From Streptomyces halobius (GTDB lineage: Bacteria; Actinomycetota; Actinomycetes; Streptomycetales; Streptomycetaceae): a stretch of 64,000 nt of DNA. The notes under the pieces are model-generated. The model worked only from the letters and a program-made list of their open reading frames with translations. It had not been told where the DNA came from and did not search any database. Location: positions 1,240,001 through 1,304,000 of the forward strand of contig NZ_CP086322.1 of assembly GCF_023277745.1 (NCBI RefSeq), read 5' to 3'. Positions 34,924 to 43,230 of the stretch are shown one piece after another. The translations under genes and the position numbers were made by a program. The stretch's first letter is position 1; every line of letters starts with the position of its first letter.

Positions 34924-35271
34924 CTATGAGTGGGCGTCACAGGTTTGGCAGCGGCGGGTGGCCACTCGGTCGATGTTGCCCTGTGTGGCCCGCAACGGCT
35001 CGGACTCCGATATACGGGACCAAGTATCAGGATCGGGGCCGGCTACCCAGCCGAACTTCGGGGCGGAGATCTCGCTGTCGGAAAGGTGGAAGCAGCCGGG
35101 AAGATGGGCGTTCCCAACGGGCGACACAATGATGGCGCTGGGCGGCTGTCCAGGTCGGAGGGTCCGTGGCGGTATACGTCCATGCGCGATGCCAGGGACA
35201 GAGCCATCGGGCGGGCAGGCGCACCCCGCCCCGATAATGAGGTCACAACGTTCGCAGCGTTGGGCAGTCAA
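34924..35271 (-). CDS. small zinc-motif hypothetical protein
   Basis: TTG 35271 overlaps the stop of the upstream ORF (TTGA). The 115-residue product has several Cys pairs: CERCDLIIGAGCAC near the start and RRCQTCDAH at the end, with LPGCFHLSDSEISAPKFGW between. It looks like a Zn-binding hypothetical. No family is named. Confidence 0.5.
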   Translation of the reverse strand: MTAQRCERCDLIIGAGCACPPDGSVPGIAHGRIPPRTLRPGQPPSAIIVSPVGNAHLPGCFHLSDSEISAPKFGWVAGPDPDTWSRISESEPLRATQGNIDRVATRRCQTCDAHS

Positions 35272-35450
35272 GGGTGGTCGTCCTTCCCGAGCCGGATGGC
35301 CAGCTCGTCATCTACGTCCTGCGACATGAGGACCATTGACGTCAGACCACCATCGCATCCGATCTTCGTCCCGGTCCGGCGAATGACGTAGGCGTCGAGA
35401 GGCTGCGCCCGCGATACACCGCTGGATTCCCGGCAAGAAGCGGGGCACAA
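35268..35450 (-). CDS. small hypothetical protein, possibly 5' truncated
   Basis: 60 residues (LDAYVIRRTGTKIGCDGGLT to LAIRLGKDDHP) in a frame coupled to the next gene by a TTGA overlap. The GTG start at 35450 has a weak ribosome site, and the front may be missing. Confidence 0.4.
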   Translation of the reverse strand: MCPASCRESSGVSRAQPLDAYVIRRTGTKIGCDGGLTSMVLMSQDVDDELAIRLGKDDHP

Positions 35451-35717
35451 CCAGTCACGGGCCGCGGGACGTGGATCAACCCCGCGCTCTGAGCTTGGGA
35501 ATCACCAGGGCTGTGGGGCGTCGCCGCAGGTCGGCGGGTCGTAGTGCTGTCAGGCGCGGCCTGTCGGGGCCGCAGTCTGCACCGCGGTTGTCTGTGGCTG
35601 ACCGCCTCTCGTGGTGCCGCAGTGGCGCGATGCGGACAAATGCCGCCATGGTCGAGCTTTGGGGGCCGTCAGTGTCGTGGGCACGGGAACGGGCTGGCTT
35701 CCAGGCAAACCCGTCCA

Positions 35718-36881
35718 TTACGGCTGATGGAACTTTGCTTCCGGGAACTTCGGTGATGGTCCGTTCAGCAAGGGAACATCCCGTCCGCGCAGGTGTGCAT
35801 CGACGAATGCGGCGATGTAGGCGCGGGTGAGGGTATCGGCACGATCACCGTCGAGTTTTTGGAGCGGAACACCGAACTGCTTGGACAGGGCTGCCAGGTC
35901 GCTGAAGGACAGGTGCTCCGTCCCGTCGACGCTCAGCCACCGCTTCCAGCCGGTGAGTTGGGTCCAGGTCTTGTCCCAGGTGGAGTCGGGGCCGCCGGGC
36001 ACGTGGCTGGGCTTGCCCAGCATCAGGAAGGGCCGGTGCACGGGCAGGCCGTTGCGGTACCGGAAGTTGCCGTCCATATTGACCGCGGCCTTCACTCGCG
36101 TGTCCCGCAGCGCGGCCGGGATCGTGCTGAAGCCTCCGGCCGAGTGTCCGACCATGGCAGTCCGATTGGTGTCGATAGCCGTGCCGCCCTTCCATGCCGG
36201 GCGTTTGCCGGTGAGTGCGTCGAGCACGAACGAGACGTCCGCGGCACGGACGTCTCCCACGTTCTGATCGTCCGGGGCGTCGCATACCAGGCAGGAGGTG
36301 GTGTGCCCGTCGGGAAAGGTGATGCCGTGGGCCTCGTAGTTGTGTCCGATCGCGGCGACGGCGTAGCCGCGGCTGGCCAATTCCTCGGCCAGCCCCGTCA
36401 GCGTGGCGCGCGGCATTCCGTAGCCCGGCGACAGAAGGACCAGGGGCAGTCCGCCGCGGGGCCTGACCGGCTCGGCGTCGACGGTGGAATGGGTTGCCAC
36501 CGTGCTCAGCACGTCCGGCGGCAGCGGAATTCCGGTGGCTCCCAGGTACGCCTTGGACTCTTCAGCGGTCATGTACGGAGCGGGTGTGCCCGAGGGCTTC
36601 TTGGCCGGATACCAGAGGGAGACCATCAGTTCCCGCTTCTCCTTCGGTACCCACGGATCGGCTCTGTTCTCGTCCACCAGGTGCAGGGTGGTCATTCCTG
36701 TCCGGTGTCCGCCGGTGGGCTCGGGCAATGCGGGCTTGGTCCGGGCCGAGGACACTGATGGGGTATCGGCATGGGCGGGGGCGAAAAGGGTGGCCGTGCC
36801 GAGGAGAGTGAGGGCGGCTGACGCCGCGAGCAGCAGTCTGCGCTTCATTGGTGTCTTCCTGCCATGGGTTTCTTCTGTCAT
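35718..36881 (-). CDS. secreted alpha/beta hydrolase, PAF-acetylhydrolase/dienelactone-type
   Basis: A Sec signal (KRRLLLAASAALTLLGTATL, cleavage after AHA) precedes an alpha/beta hydrolase: oxyanion region LPLVLLSPGYG, nucleophile elbow VGHSAGG, and a C-terminal catalytic His in DGTEHLSFSD. The region RELMVSLWYPA matches the platelet-activating-factor acetylhydrolase-like secreted esterases of streptomycetes. ATG 36881 has AGGAGG six bases upstream; the alternative ATG 36848 also has GGAAG and gives a shorter n-region. Substrate unknown. Confidence 0.85.
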   Translation of the reverse strand: MTEETHGRKTPMKRRLLLAASAALTLLGTATLFAPAHADTPSVSSARTKPALPEPTGGHRTGMTTLHLVDENRADPWVPKEKRELMVSLWYPAKKPSGTPAPYMTAEESKAYLGATGIPLPPDVLSTVATHSTVDAEPVRPRGGLPLVLLSPGYGMPRATLTGLAEELASRGYAVAAIGHNYEAHGITFPDGHTTSCLVCDAPDDQNVGDVRAADVSFVLDALTGKRPAWKGGTAIDTNRTAMVGHSAGGFSTIPAALRDTRVKAAVNMDGNFRYRNGLPVHRPFLMLGKPSHVPGGPDSTWDKTWTQLTGWKRWLSVDGTEHLSFSDLAALSKQFGVPLQKLDGDRADTLTRAYIAAFVDAHLRGRDVPLLNGPSPKFPEAKFHQP

Positions 36882-36929
36882 GGGTTTCCTCCTGCCGCAG
36901 GGCGCGATTTGCGCATCCCGCAGGCACGT

Positions 36930-37784
36930 TCAGACGTCGCGGTGCCGCACGACGACCACGGCGAGTGCGACGGCGATCAGCGGCCAGAGCGCGTACACAA
37001 TCCAGGAGCCGGGGACCGTGGCGGTGAACATGTGGGATTCGGTATCCGGCTGCCAGTTCTGGACCAGGCGCTTCCAGGCGCTGATCACCATCGCGTGGTT
37101 GAGGTCGGCGGACCAGCGCTCGCTCTGCGAGAAGAGCGTGGGCAGCATCAGCAGCGTGAAGACGCTGGTGACCATGGTCGCGGCGCTGTGCCGGATCAGG
37201 ACGCCGAGGCCCAGGCCGACCAGTGCGCAGACCGGGGCCAGCAGCGCGGATGCCACCAGCGCCCGGAACACCCCGGGATGGGTGATCGGGACCCCGGCGT
37301 GCCGCCCGTTCAAGATGGCCTGGGAGATCAGGAAGGAACCGGTGGAGATGACCGTGCCGACCGCGGTCCACAGCGCGGCGGTGACGACCGCCTTGGCCAG
37401 CACCACCGAGCCGCGGACAGGGACGGCCACGGTGGTGGTGCGGATCAGGCCGCTGCTGTACTCGCTCACGACGGTGAGGGCACCGATGCTGCCGACGACG
37501 AGCATTAGCGTCCAGTAGCCGCCCGGCGGATAGGCGTCGAAGGGCAGGAAGTCGTGGGGCTGCCGCGTGCTCGGGCCGGCGCCCGCGAAGTTGTTGTAGT
37601 CCGCCAGCGCCGCCGCGGCGGCGGACCCGATGACGAACAGGATGGTGAGTGTGATCGTCCACGAGGTGGAGCGCAGGGACCGCATCTTGATCCACTCGGA
37701 GGCGAGCAGGTCGCGGAAGCGGGCGGGCGGCTCGGCAAGGGGCGCGGCTGAGGTGGTCGGGGTGACGGAGGTGAGTGTGGTCAT
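36930..37784 (-). CDS. ABC transporter permease (ABC-2 type)
   Basis: 284 residues with about six membrane segments (SWTITLTILFVIGSAAAAAL, YWTLMLVVGSIGALTVVSEY, AVVTAALWTAVGTVISTG, LLAPVCALVGLGLGVLIRHS, TMVTSVFTLLMLPTLF, WIVYALWPLIAVALAVVVV). The SEYSSGLIRTT motif is typical of ABC-2 permeases in bacitracin/antibiotic export pairs. ATG 37784 overlaps the ATPase stop (ATGA). Confidence 0.88.
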   Translation of the reverse strand: MTTLTSVTPTTSAAPLAEPPARFRDLLASEWIKMRSLRSTSWTITLTILFVIGSAAAAALADYNNFAGAGPSTRQPHDFLPFDAYPPGGYWTLMLVVGSIGALTVVSEYSSGLIRTTTVAVPVRGSVVLAKAVVTAALWTAVGTVISTGSFLISQAILNGRHAGVPITHPGVFRALVASALLAPVCALVGLGLGVLIRHSAATMVTSVFTLLMLPTLFSQSERWSADLNHAMVISAWKRLVQNWQPDTESHMFTATVPGSWIVYALWPLIAVALAVVVVRHRDV

Positions 37785-38737
37785 CGGGGCTGTCCTGCCA
37801 GGTATTCGACGCTGTCGGCGGTGAGTTCCATGAAGGCCGCCTCCAATGAGGCGGTGCGGGTGGTCAGCTCGTTCAGCAGGATCTGGTTCTCGGAGGCGAG
37901 CGCTGCGATCCGGTCCGCCGGGAGCCCGGTGACGGCGAGCTTCTCGGCTCCCGCCGAGCCCTCCGGCTCGACCGACGCGCCCGCGGCGGTCAGCACCGCT
38001 GCCAGCTCGGCGGCCTGCGGTGTGCCGACCACGACGCTGAGGCGGGTGCCGCGGGCTGCGAAGTCCCGTACCGACTCGGCGGCGATGAGGCGGCCCCGGC
38101 CGATGACGACGAGCTGGTCGGCGGTGTTCTCCATCTCCGACATCAGGTGGCTGGAGAGGAAGACCGTGCGACCCTCGGCCGCCAGGCGCCGGAAGAGGCG
38201 GCGCATCCAGAGCACGCCCTCCGGGTCCATGCCGTTGACCGGCTCGTCGAACATCAGCACGGGCGGGTCGCCGAGCAGTGCGGTGGCGATCCCCAGCCGC
38301 TGCTTCATGCCGAGCGAGAACCCGCCGATGCGGCGGGTCGCCGCCTCGGCCAGCCCCACCTCCTGCAGTACCTCGTCCACTCGGCGCAGCGGGAGGCCGT
38401 TGCTGCGGGCCAGGGCGGACAAGTGGGCTGCGGCGCTGCGTCCGCCGTGGACCTGGTTGGCGTCGAGGAGGGCGCCGACGTGCCGCAGTCCGCGCGGGTG
38501 GCTGCGGAAGGGGACGCCGCTTACGGTGGCGGTGCCGCCGGTGGGCGCGTCCAGGCCGAGGATCATCCGCAGGGTGGTGGTCTTGCCGGCTCCGTTGGGG
38601 CCGAGGAATCCGGTGACCTGGCCCGGCCGCACGGTGAAGGACAGATGGTCGACGGCGGTCTTGCTGCCGTAGCGCTTGGTGAGTTCCTTGACTTCGATCA
38701 CAGGGGTAACGCTGCCGGGAGGCGCCCGTCCGGTCAT
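37781..38737 (-). CDS. ABC transporter ATP-binding protein
   Basis: 318 residues with Walker A GPNGAGKTTT, Q-loop region, signature FSLGMKQRLGIA, Walker B PVLMFDEPVNGMDPEG and H-loop VFLSSHLMSEME. The C-terminal domain is of the DrrA/CcmA type. It pairs with the downstream permease and is divergent from the two-component genes, a common layout for drug- or peptide-sensing exporters. Confidence 0.93.
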   Translation of the reverse strand: MTGRAPPGSVTPVIEVKELTKRYGSKTAVDHLSFTVRPGQVTGFLGPNGAGKTTTLRMILGLDAPTGGTATVSGVPFRSHPRGLRHVGALLDANQVHGGRSAAAHLSALARSNGLPLRRVDEVLQEVGLAEAATRRIGGFSLGMKQRLGIATALLGDPPVLMFDEPVNGMDPEGVLWMRRLFRRLAAEGRTVFLSSHLMSEMENTADQLVVIGRGRLIAAESVRDFAARGTRLSVVVGTPQAAELAAVLTAAGASVEPEGSAGAEKLAVTGLPADRIAALASENQILLNELTTRTASLEAAFMELTADSVEYLAGQPR

Positions 38738-38908
38738 GGGGCCGTGGGCGGCAATCGCGCGGCCGGGTTAGCCCGCGGGCGTACGTCCCCGGGCCGATGC
38801 CGCGCGAGTGGCAGCTGGTTAGTGTCGCGGCATGGACGCCACACCGACCACACCGTTGCCTGCGCGCGTTGCGCATTGCGGCCGCCCACTCGAAAGGGCA
38901 CACCGCCG

Positions 38909-40084
38909 ATGACGAGAACAAAGGTCATGGCCTGGGCGGGGGGTGTCCTGTACCTCTTCATGCTGGGTCTGCTGGTGGGGGGTGCGACGCGGGCTTCGGG
39001 CACGGTCCACGCGGTCGGGTCACTGCTGGCTGTGAGCCTGCTCGCCGGTGTGCTGCGACGGACGCCGCTGCTGGCTCTGGCGATGACGCTCTTCGGCTCC
39101 ACCGCCGTGGTGGTGGGCACCCCGGGCTCCGTCCACGCGAGCCTGGCGGTGTCGTATCAGGGTCAGTTTCTGTCGTATCTGGCGGCGGACCTCGTCCTGA
39201 GCTTCATTGTCGCCACCTGCACGCGGCGAGCTTCGATCGTCGCCGGGGCCGTATCTTTCGTCGCGCAGCTCTTGGTTATCGGCGTCTTCGCGCACGGGGA
39301 CAACCTGACCGTCAACGGCGTGATCGCCCTCTTGGCGATGGCCGCATCCTGCATGGTCGGTCTGCTCAGTCGCGAGCGCCGCGAGCACGCGGTGGCGCTG
39401 CGTTCGCAGGAGGTGGCCGAGGCCGTGACCGCCGAACGGCTGCGGATCGCACGGGAGCTGCACGACATGGTCGCGCACAGCATCGGCATCATTGCCATCC
39501 AGGCCGGGGTGGGCAGCCGGGTCATCCAGACGCAGCCTGCGGAGGCACGCGAGGCACTGCGAGCCATCGAGGCCACCAGCAGAGAGACCCTGTCGGGCCT
39601 TCGGCGCACACTGGTGGCGCTCCGTCAGGCTGACCTGGGCGCGGCGGCCTCGGGGCAGGCGCCGCTGGCACCCTCGCCGGGTCTGGCGGACATCGAACGG
39701 CTGGCGGCGGCGACGGCGGACGCGGGGGTACGCGTCGACGTACGCCGCAGCGGGGAGCAGCGCCCTTTGCCGGCCGACATCGACCTGTCCGCCTACCGGA
39801 TCGTGCAGGAGGCGCTGACCAACGTGGTCCGCCACGCGGGCACCGGGCGCTGCCAGGTGGCCATCGACTACGGGGACGAGGAGCTGTCCGTGGAGGTCGT
39901 CGACGACGGGCGCGGCGCCATCGAGAACGGCTCGGCCCACGGCTTCGGCCTCGTAGGCATGCGGGAGCGGGTCGGCCTGCTGCACGGCCAACTCAGCGCT
40001 GAGCCGCGTCCCGAGGGCGGCTTCCGGGTAGCCGCGCGGCTGCCGCTGCCCGAACCCGTCGGGGTTCCGGTGGAGGCCCGATGA
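38909..40084 (+). CDS. two-component sensor histidine kinase (NarL/DesK type)
   Basis: 391 residues. Five or six N-terminal membrane helices (VLYLFMLGLLVGGATRASGT onward) form an intramembrane sensor. The HisKA_3 motif RIARELHDMVAHSIG holds the phospho-acceptor His near residue 185. The HATPase part includes YRIVQEALTNVVRHA and GFGLVGMRERVGLL. Likely controls the divergent ABC exporter. ATG 38909; the next gene overlaps by ATGA. Confidence 0.92.
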   Translation: MTRTKVMAWAGGVLYLFMLGLLVGGATRASGTVHAVGSLLAVSLLAGVLRRTPLLALAMTLFGSTAVVVGTPGSVHASLAVSYQGQFLSYLAADLVLSFIVATCTRRASIVAGAVSFVAQLLVIGVFAHGDNLTVNGVIALLAMAASCMVGLLSRERREHAVALRSQEVAEAVTAERLRIARELHDMVAHSIGIIAIQAGVGSRVIQTQPAEAREALRAIEATSRETLSGLRRTLVALRQADLGAAASGQAPLAPSPGLADIERLAAATADAGVRVDVRRSGEQRPLPADIDLSAYRIVQEALTNVVRHAGTGRCQVAIDYGDEELSVEVVDDGRGAIENGSAHGFGLVGMRERVGLLHGQLSAEPRPEGGFRVAARLPLPEPVGVPVEAR

Positions 40085-40752
40085 CCGACAGTCCCGTACG
40101 TGTCCTGCTCGCCGACGACCAGCCATTGGTGCGGTCCGGTCTGCGCGTGATCATGGCCGATCACCCCGACCTGGAGGTCATCGGTGAAGCCGCCACCGGC
40201 GCCGAGGCGGTCCAACTGGTCAGAGATGTCAGCCCCGACGTCGTGGTGATGGATATCCGGATGCCCGGCATGGACGGGATCGAGGCCACTCGCCTGATCA
40301 CCGACGGTCCGGCAACGACCCGCGTCCTCGTCCTGACCACCTTCGACGAGGACGACCACATCTACGGCGCGCTCCGGGCCGGCGCGAGCGGCTTCGTGGT
40401 CAAGGACATGGCCCTGGACGACATCCTCGCGGCGATCCGCGTGGTCGCCGCCGGCGACGCACTGATCGCGCCGGGTGTGACACGCCGTCTGATCGCGGAC
40501 TTCGTCGAGCGCCCCGGGGCTGCCCCGGAGCGCTCCCCACGTCCGGTCGAGGGCATCACCGAACGGGAACGGGAAGTCCTGACCCTGGTCGGACGCGGCC
40601 GGACGAACACCGAGATCGCGGAGGACCTCTTCATCACGGTGGCCACCGCCAAGTCGCACGTGTCACGGCTGTTCACCAAACTGGGCGCCCGGGACCGGGT
40701 CCAGCTCGTGATCACCGCCTATGAGATGGGGCTGGTCACGCCGTCTCGCTGA
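40081..40752 (+). CDS. two-component response regulator, LuxR/NarL family
   Basis: 223 residues. Receiver domain with the acidic pair (VLLADDQPLVRSGL), phospho-acceptor Asp in VVVMDIRMPGMDG and the conserved Lys in GFVVKDM. The LuxR-type HTH is ITEREREVLTLVGRGRTNTE with TVATAKSHVSRLFTKL. ATG overlaps the kinase stop, so the two are translationally coupled. Confidence 0.95.
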   Translation: MTDSPVRVLLADDQPLVRSGLRVIMADHPDLEVIGEAATGAEAVQLVRDVSPDVVVMDIRMPGMDGIEATRLITDGPATTRVLVLTTFDEDDHIYGALRAGASGFVVKDMALDDILAAIRVVAAGDALIAPGVTRRLIADFVERPGAAPERSPRPVEGITEREREVLTLVGRGRTNTEIAEDLFITVATAKSHVSRLFTKLGARDRVQLVITAYEMGLVTPSR

Positions 40753-40774
40753 GCGCGTGCCTGGACAACAACCA

Positions 40775-40799
40775 AGGCCCAGGTCTCTGACCTGGGCCT
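40775..40799. terminator. hairpin terminator after the response regulator
   Basis: An 11-bp perfect stem (aggcccaggtc and complement) with a TCT loop, 22 bases past the stop. Confidence 0.75.
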
Positions 40800-40805
40800 C
40801 AACTA

Positions 40806-40840
40806 TGGAGCGGTGACGGGAATCGAACCCGCGCTCTGAG
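40806..40840 (-). other. tRNA 3'-end-like fragment, possible attachment-site remnant
   Basis: On the minus strand: GAGCGCGGGTTCGATTCCCG followed by an acceptor-like end (CACCGCTCCA). This is a T-arm with the TTCGATT loop and half an acceptor stem, without a D-arm or anticodon arm next to it. Such 3' tRNA fragments mark att sites of integrative elements. A 13-base piece (cccgcgctctgag) also occurs at 35481. Confidence 0.55.
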
Positions 40841-40951
40841 AAGCCGTTGCCTTTCCGGACTTGAGGACTGCGTTTTCGCTGGTCGGGCATAGGGTCGGCG
40901 ATCCCGTGGGAGTGGTGGGCTGTCGTGTCGTCGCTCCGGTGGAGGTTGTGG

Positions 40952-41203
40952 ATGCCGTCAGTCGTGGGGCTGCTGGAACAGCGCGAGCTCGCCGCTCGCC
41001 GTCGGGTGGACGAGCTGCGGGAGGAGGCTGACCGGGTCCAGGCCGAGCTGGCCCTGGCCGAGCAGGACTGGAAGGAATGGGCCATCGCCCGCTCGCGGGT
41101 GGGTGAGGTGCTGGCCCCTGCGGACGAGACCAAGCATGGCCACGACCAGGCCGGCCGGACAGCACCGACCACCGGCGGACAGGCCGAGCAGACGCCACCT
41201 GGA
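40952..41203 (+). pseudogene. coiled-coil hypothetical protein, N-terminal half
   Basis: From ATG 40952: PSVVGLLEQRELAARRRVDE, then EEADRVQAELALAEQDWKEW, a charged coiled coil ending AIARSRVGEVLAP. Homology stops near 41200, where a different gene begins. The family recurs in streptomycete accessory DNA; a C-terminal-half-like fragment lies at 55264-55512. Confidence 0.5.
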
Positions 41204-41205
41204 GA

Positions 41206-41549
41206 TGGACATCTACTGGGCGTACGCAGGACAGTTCCGCTTCTCCAAGCGAGTCGACGGCACCCCCGCCCCCTTCGACCCGCTCGACTACGTACTCAAG
41301 CAGCCGCACCGCTACCCGCTGTTCCACGTCAAGGACGGCGAACACGACGAGAGTGCCCGGGACGGCTACCGGATGGTCGACGTCGGCGACGGCGACATCG
41401 ACTACAAGAACTTCATCTCGAAGGTCACGCGCCGGACCGAGACCGGCCGCCGGTACCACCATTGGCAGGCCGAGCGCGACAACCCGGAGGAGTCGTTCAC
41501 CTTCGCCCGTAAGTCGAGCGAGCACCTCCACTCGCTGCGCGACCGATGA
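41206..41549 (+). pseudogene. sugar phosphate isomerase/epimerase, C-terminal fragment
   Basis: MDIYWAYAGQFRFSKRVDGT, HRYPLFHVKDGEHDE and RRYHHWQAERDNPEES are the last strands of a xylose-isomerase-like TIM barrel with its metal-binding His and Asp. The N-terminal two thirds are absent. Confidence 0.65.
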
Positions 41550-41606
41550 CACCCCTACGGGAGCGTCGAGTTCGGTGGCCGTCGCCACATAGGTAGGGAG
41601 CGATAG

Positions 41607-41645
41607 CGAAGGGACCGTCCGGGTCAGTCCCGGACGGTCCCTTCG
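41607..41645. terminator. strong bidirectional terminator hairpin
   Basis: A perfect 17-bp stem (cgaagggaccgtccggg and complement) with loop tcagt. It lies between a plus-strand fragment and the end of the minus-strand oxalate operon, so it can serve both. Confidence 0.8.
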
Positions 41646-41671
41646 TATGTGTCGCGCTCGCGGTCAGCGCG

Positions 41672-43060
41672 TCACACGGCATCCCGGCTGATGGGCTGCG
41701 GGTTGGGCTTGATGCCCTTGGACCTGGGCCTGCCGGGCTGGGTGAGAAACAGCGCCACGAACCCGGCGAGCAGCGAAGTGGAACCGGCCAGGGTGAACGC
41801 CCCGGTGTGGCCCCAGTTGCTCACGACCAGAGCGCCGAGCCCGGACCCGAAGAGCCCCGAGACCAGCTTGGAGCTGTAGACCAGACCGTAGTTGGAGGCG
41901 TTGTTGTTCTCACCGAAGTAGTCCGACGTCATGGCCGCGAACATCGGGAAGATGGCGCCTCCGCCGAATCCGGAAATGCTGGAGAACAGCAGGAACAGCG
42001 GCAGGCTCGCCATGCCCGCGGACCACAGAATGCCGTACTGGGAAAGGCCCAGGACGATACAGACGAAGATCAGGCACTGCTTGCGTCCATAGCGATCCGA
42101 CAGCCAGCCGATGACGCCTCGTCCCGTGCCGTTGACGATGGCCTTGAGGGACATGGCGGTGGCCACGATGCCGCCCGCGAAGCCGGCCTCCTGGCCGATC
42201 TCCACCTGGAAGGCGATACCGAAGATATTCACGCCCGAGGTGCACAGCAGACAGAACCACATCAGCGCGACCCGACCTGTCTGCCAGGCTTCCTTGGGGG
42301 TGTACTGCTTCACGGCGGGAGGGTTCTTCAACAGGGCGCGCCGAGCCCGCGGGTCGTCCGGCGGACGCAGCGGGTCCACATCGGCCGGCCACCAGTTCTT
42401 CGGCGGATCCCTGAAGAAGAACCCGGCGACGGCCACCATCGCCGCGAGGAAGACGCCGACGGCGACAAGGACCCACCGGAAGTTCGTCAGATCCATGTAA
42501 CCGGTGAAGATGAACACGAACGGCACGGAGCCATAGGCGAAGCCGCCGTTGACGAAGCCGGTCTTACCGCCCTTCCGCTCCGGATACCACTTGCCGACCA
42601 TGTTCACGCAGGTCGCGTACACCATGCCGGCGCCCATACCGCTGAACATGCCGAAGCCCAGATAGGCGACGATCACATGCGGCGCGTACGCCAATGAGAG
42701 ATAGCCCAGCAGTGTGCCGAGCGCGCCGTACATCATCGCCCAGCGGGCCGGAAGCCTTCCGCTTTCGCGCAGCTTGCCCGCAGGGAAGGCGACCGCCGCC
42801 TGGAAGAAGACCCACACCCCGAGCATCCAGAAGATGTGCAGACTGCTCCAGTGATGCGCGGTGTGCAGGGTTTCCTCGGCGGAGGCGAATGCGTACTCGG
42901 CCGAGCTGATGCCCATCATGCCCACCCACGGCAGGATGACCATCCACTTGCGCTTGCGGCCCATGATGTCGACGTCGGTCTCGCCGACCCGATACATACG
43001 ACCGTTGCTGTCCGTCAGTTCCCGATAGGGAACGGATGTTGGTATATCGGTGGTTGCCAC
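41672..43060 (-). CDS. OFA-family MFS transporter (oxalate/formate antiporter type)
   Basis: 462 residues with 12 predicted membrane helices. The MFS signature is GWLSDRYGRKQ in the second half and the C-terminal cytosolic tail is short. Similarity in style to OFA antiporters includes GFGMFSGMGAGMVYATCVN and KWYPERKGGKTGFVNGGFAY. OFA proteins exchange oxalate for formate across the membrane. As the last gene of an operon with CoA-transfer and decarboxylation enzymes, it most likely supplies oxalate. Other carboxylates are possible. Confidence 0.88.
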   Translation of the reverse strand: MATTDIPTSVPYRELTDSNGRMYRVGETDVDIMGRKRKWMVILPWVGMMGISSAEYAFASAEETLHTAHHWSSLHIFWMLGVWVFFQAAVAFPAGKLRESGRLPARWAMMYGALGTLLGYLSLAYAPHVIVAYLGFGMFSGMGAGMVYATCVNMVGKWYPERKGGKTGFVNGGFAYGSVPFVFIFTGYMDLTNFRWVLVAVGVFLAAMVAVAGFFFRDPPKNWWPADVDPLRPPDDPRARRALLKNPPAVKQYTPKEAWQTGRVALMWFCLLCTSGVNIFGIAFQVEIGQEAGFAGGIVATAMSLKAIVNGTGRGVIGWLSDRYGRKQCLIFVCIVLGLSQYGILWSAGMASLPLFLLFSSISGFGGGAIFPMFAAMTSDYFGENNNASNYGLVYSSKLVSGLFGSGLGALVVSNWGHTGAFTLAGSTSLLAGFVALFLTQPGRPRSKGIKPNPQPISRDAV

Positions 43061-43230
43061 GTTTCCTTAGCACCCCTTGCGTCGTAAGACCTGGCCAGCG
43101 CCCCCTGTCCAATTCCTTTCGTGTGCGCTCGGGTCCCTGGGGGCGGCCGGCGCGCACCGCCGGCCGCCCCCTTCGCCTCACCCCCTCATCGACCACCGCC
43201 GAGCGGTCCGTCGCGACAGGCCCGGTGCGT

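Noticed and set aside
35451..35717. Minus-strand 80-codon frame before the secreted hydrolase
   Set aside because: No ribosome site, odd composition and no recognisable motif.
36930..38921. Extended 660-codon frame covering permease and ATPase region
   Set aside because: The permease start at 37784 overlaps the ATPase stop, and the upstream part is a wrong-frame reading of the ATPase gene.
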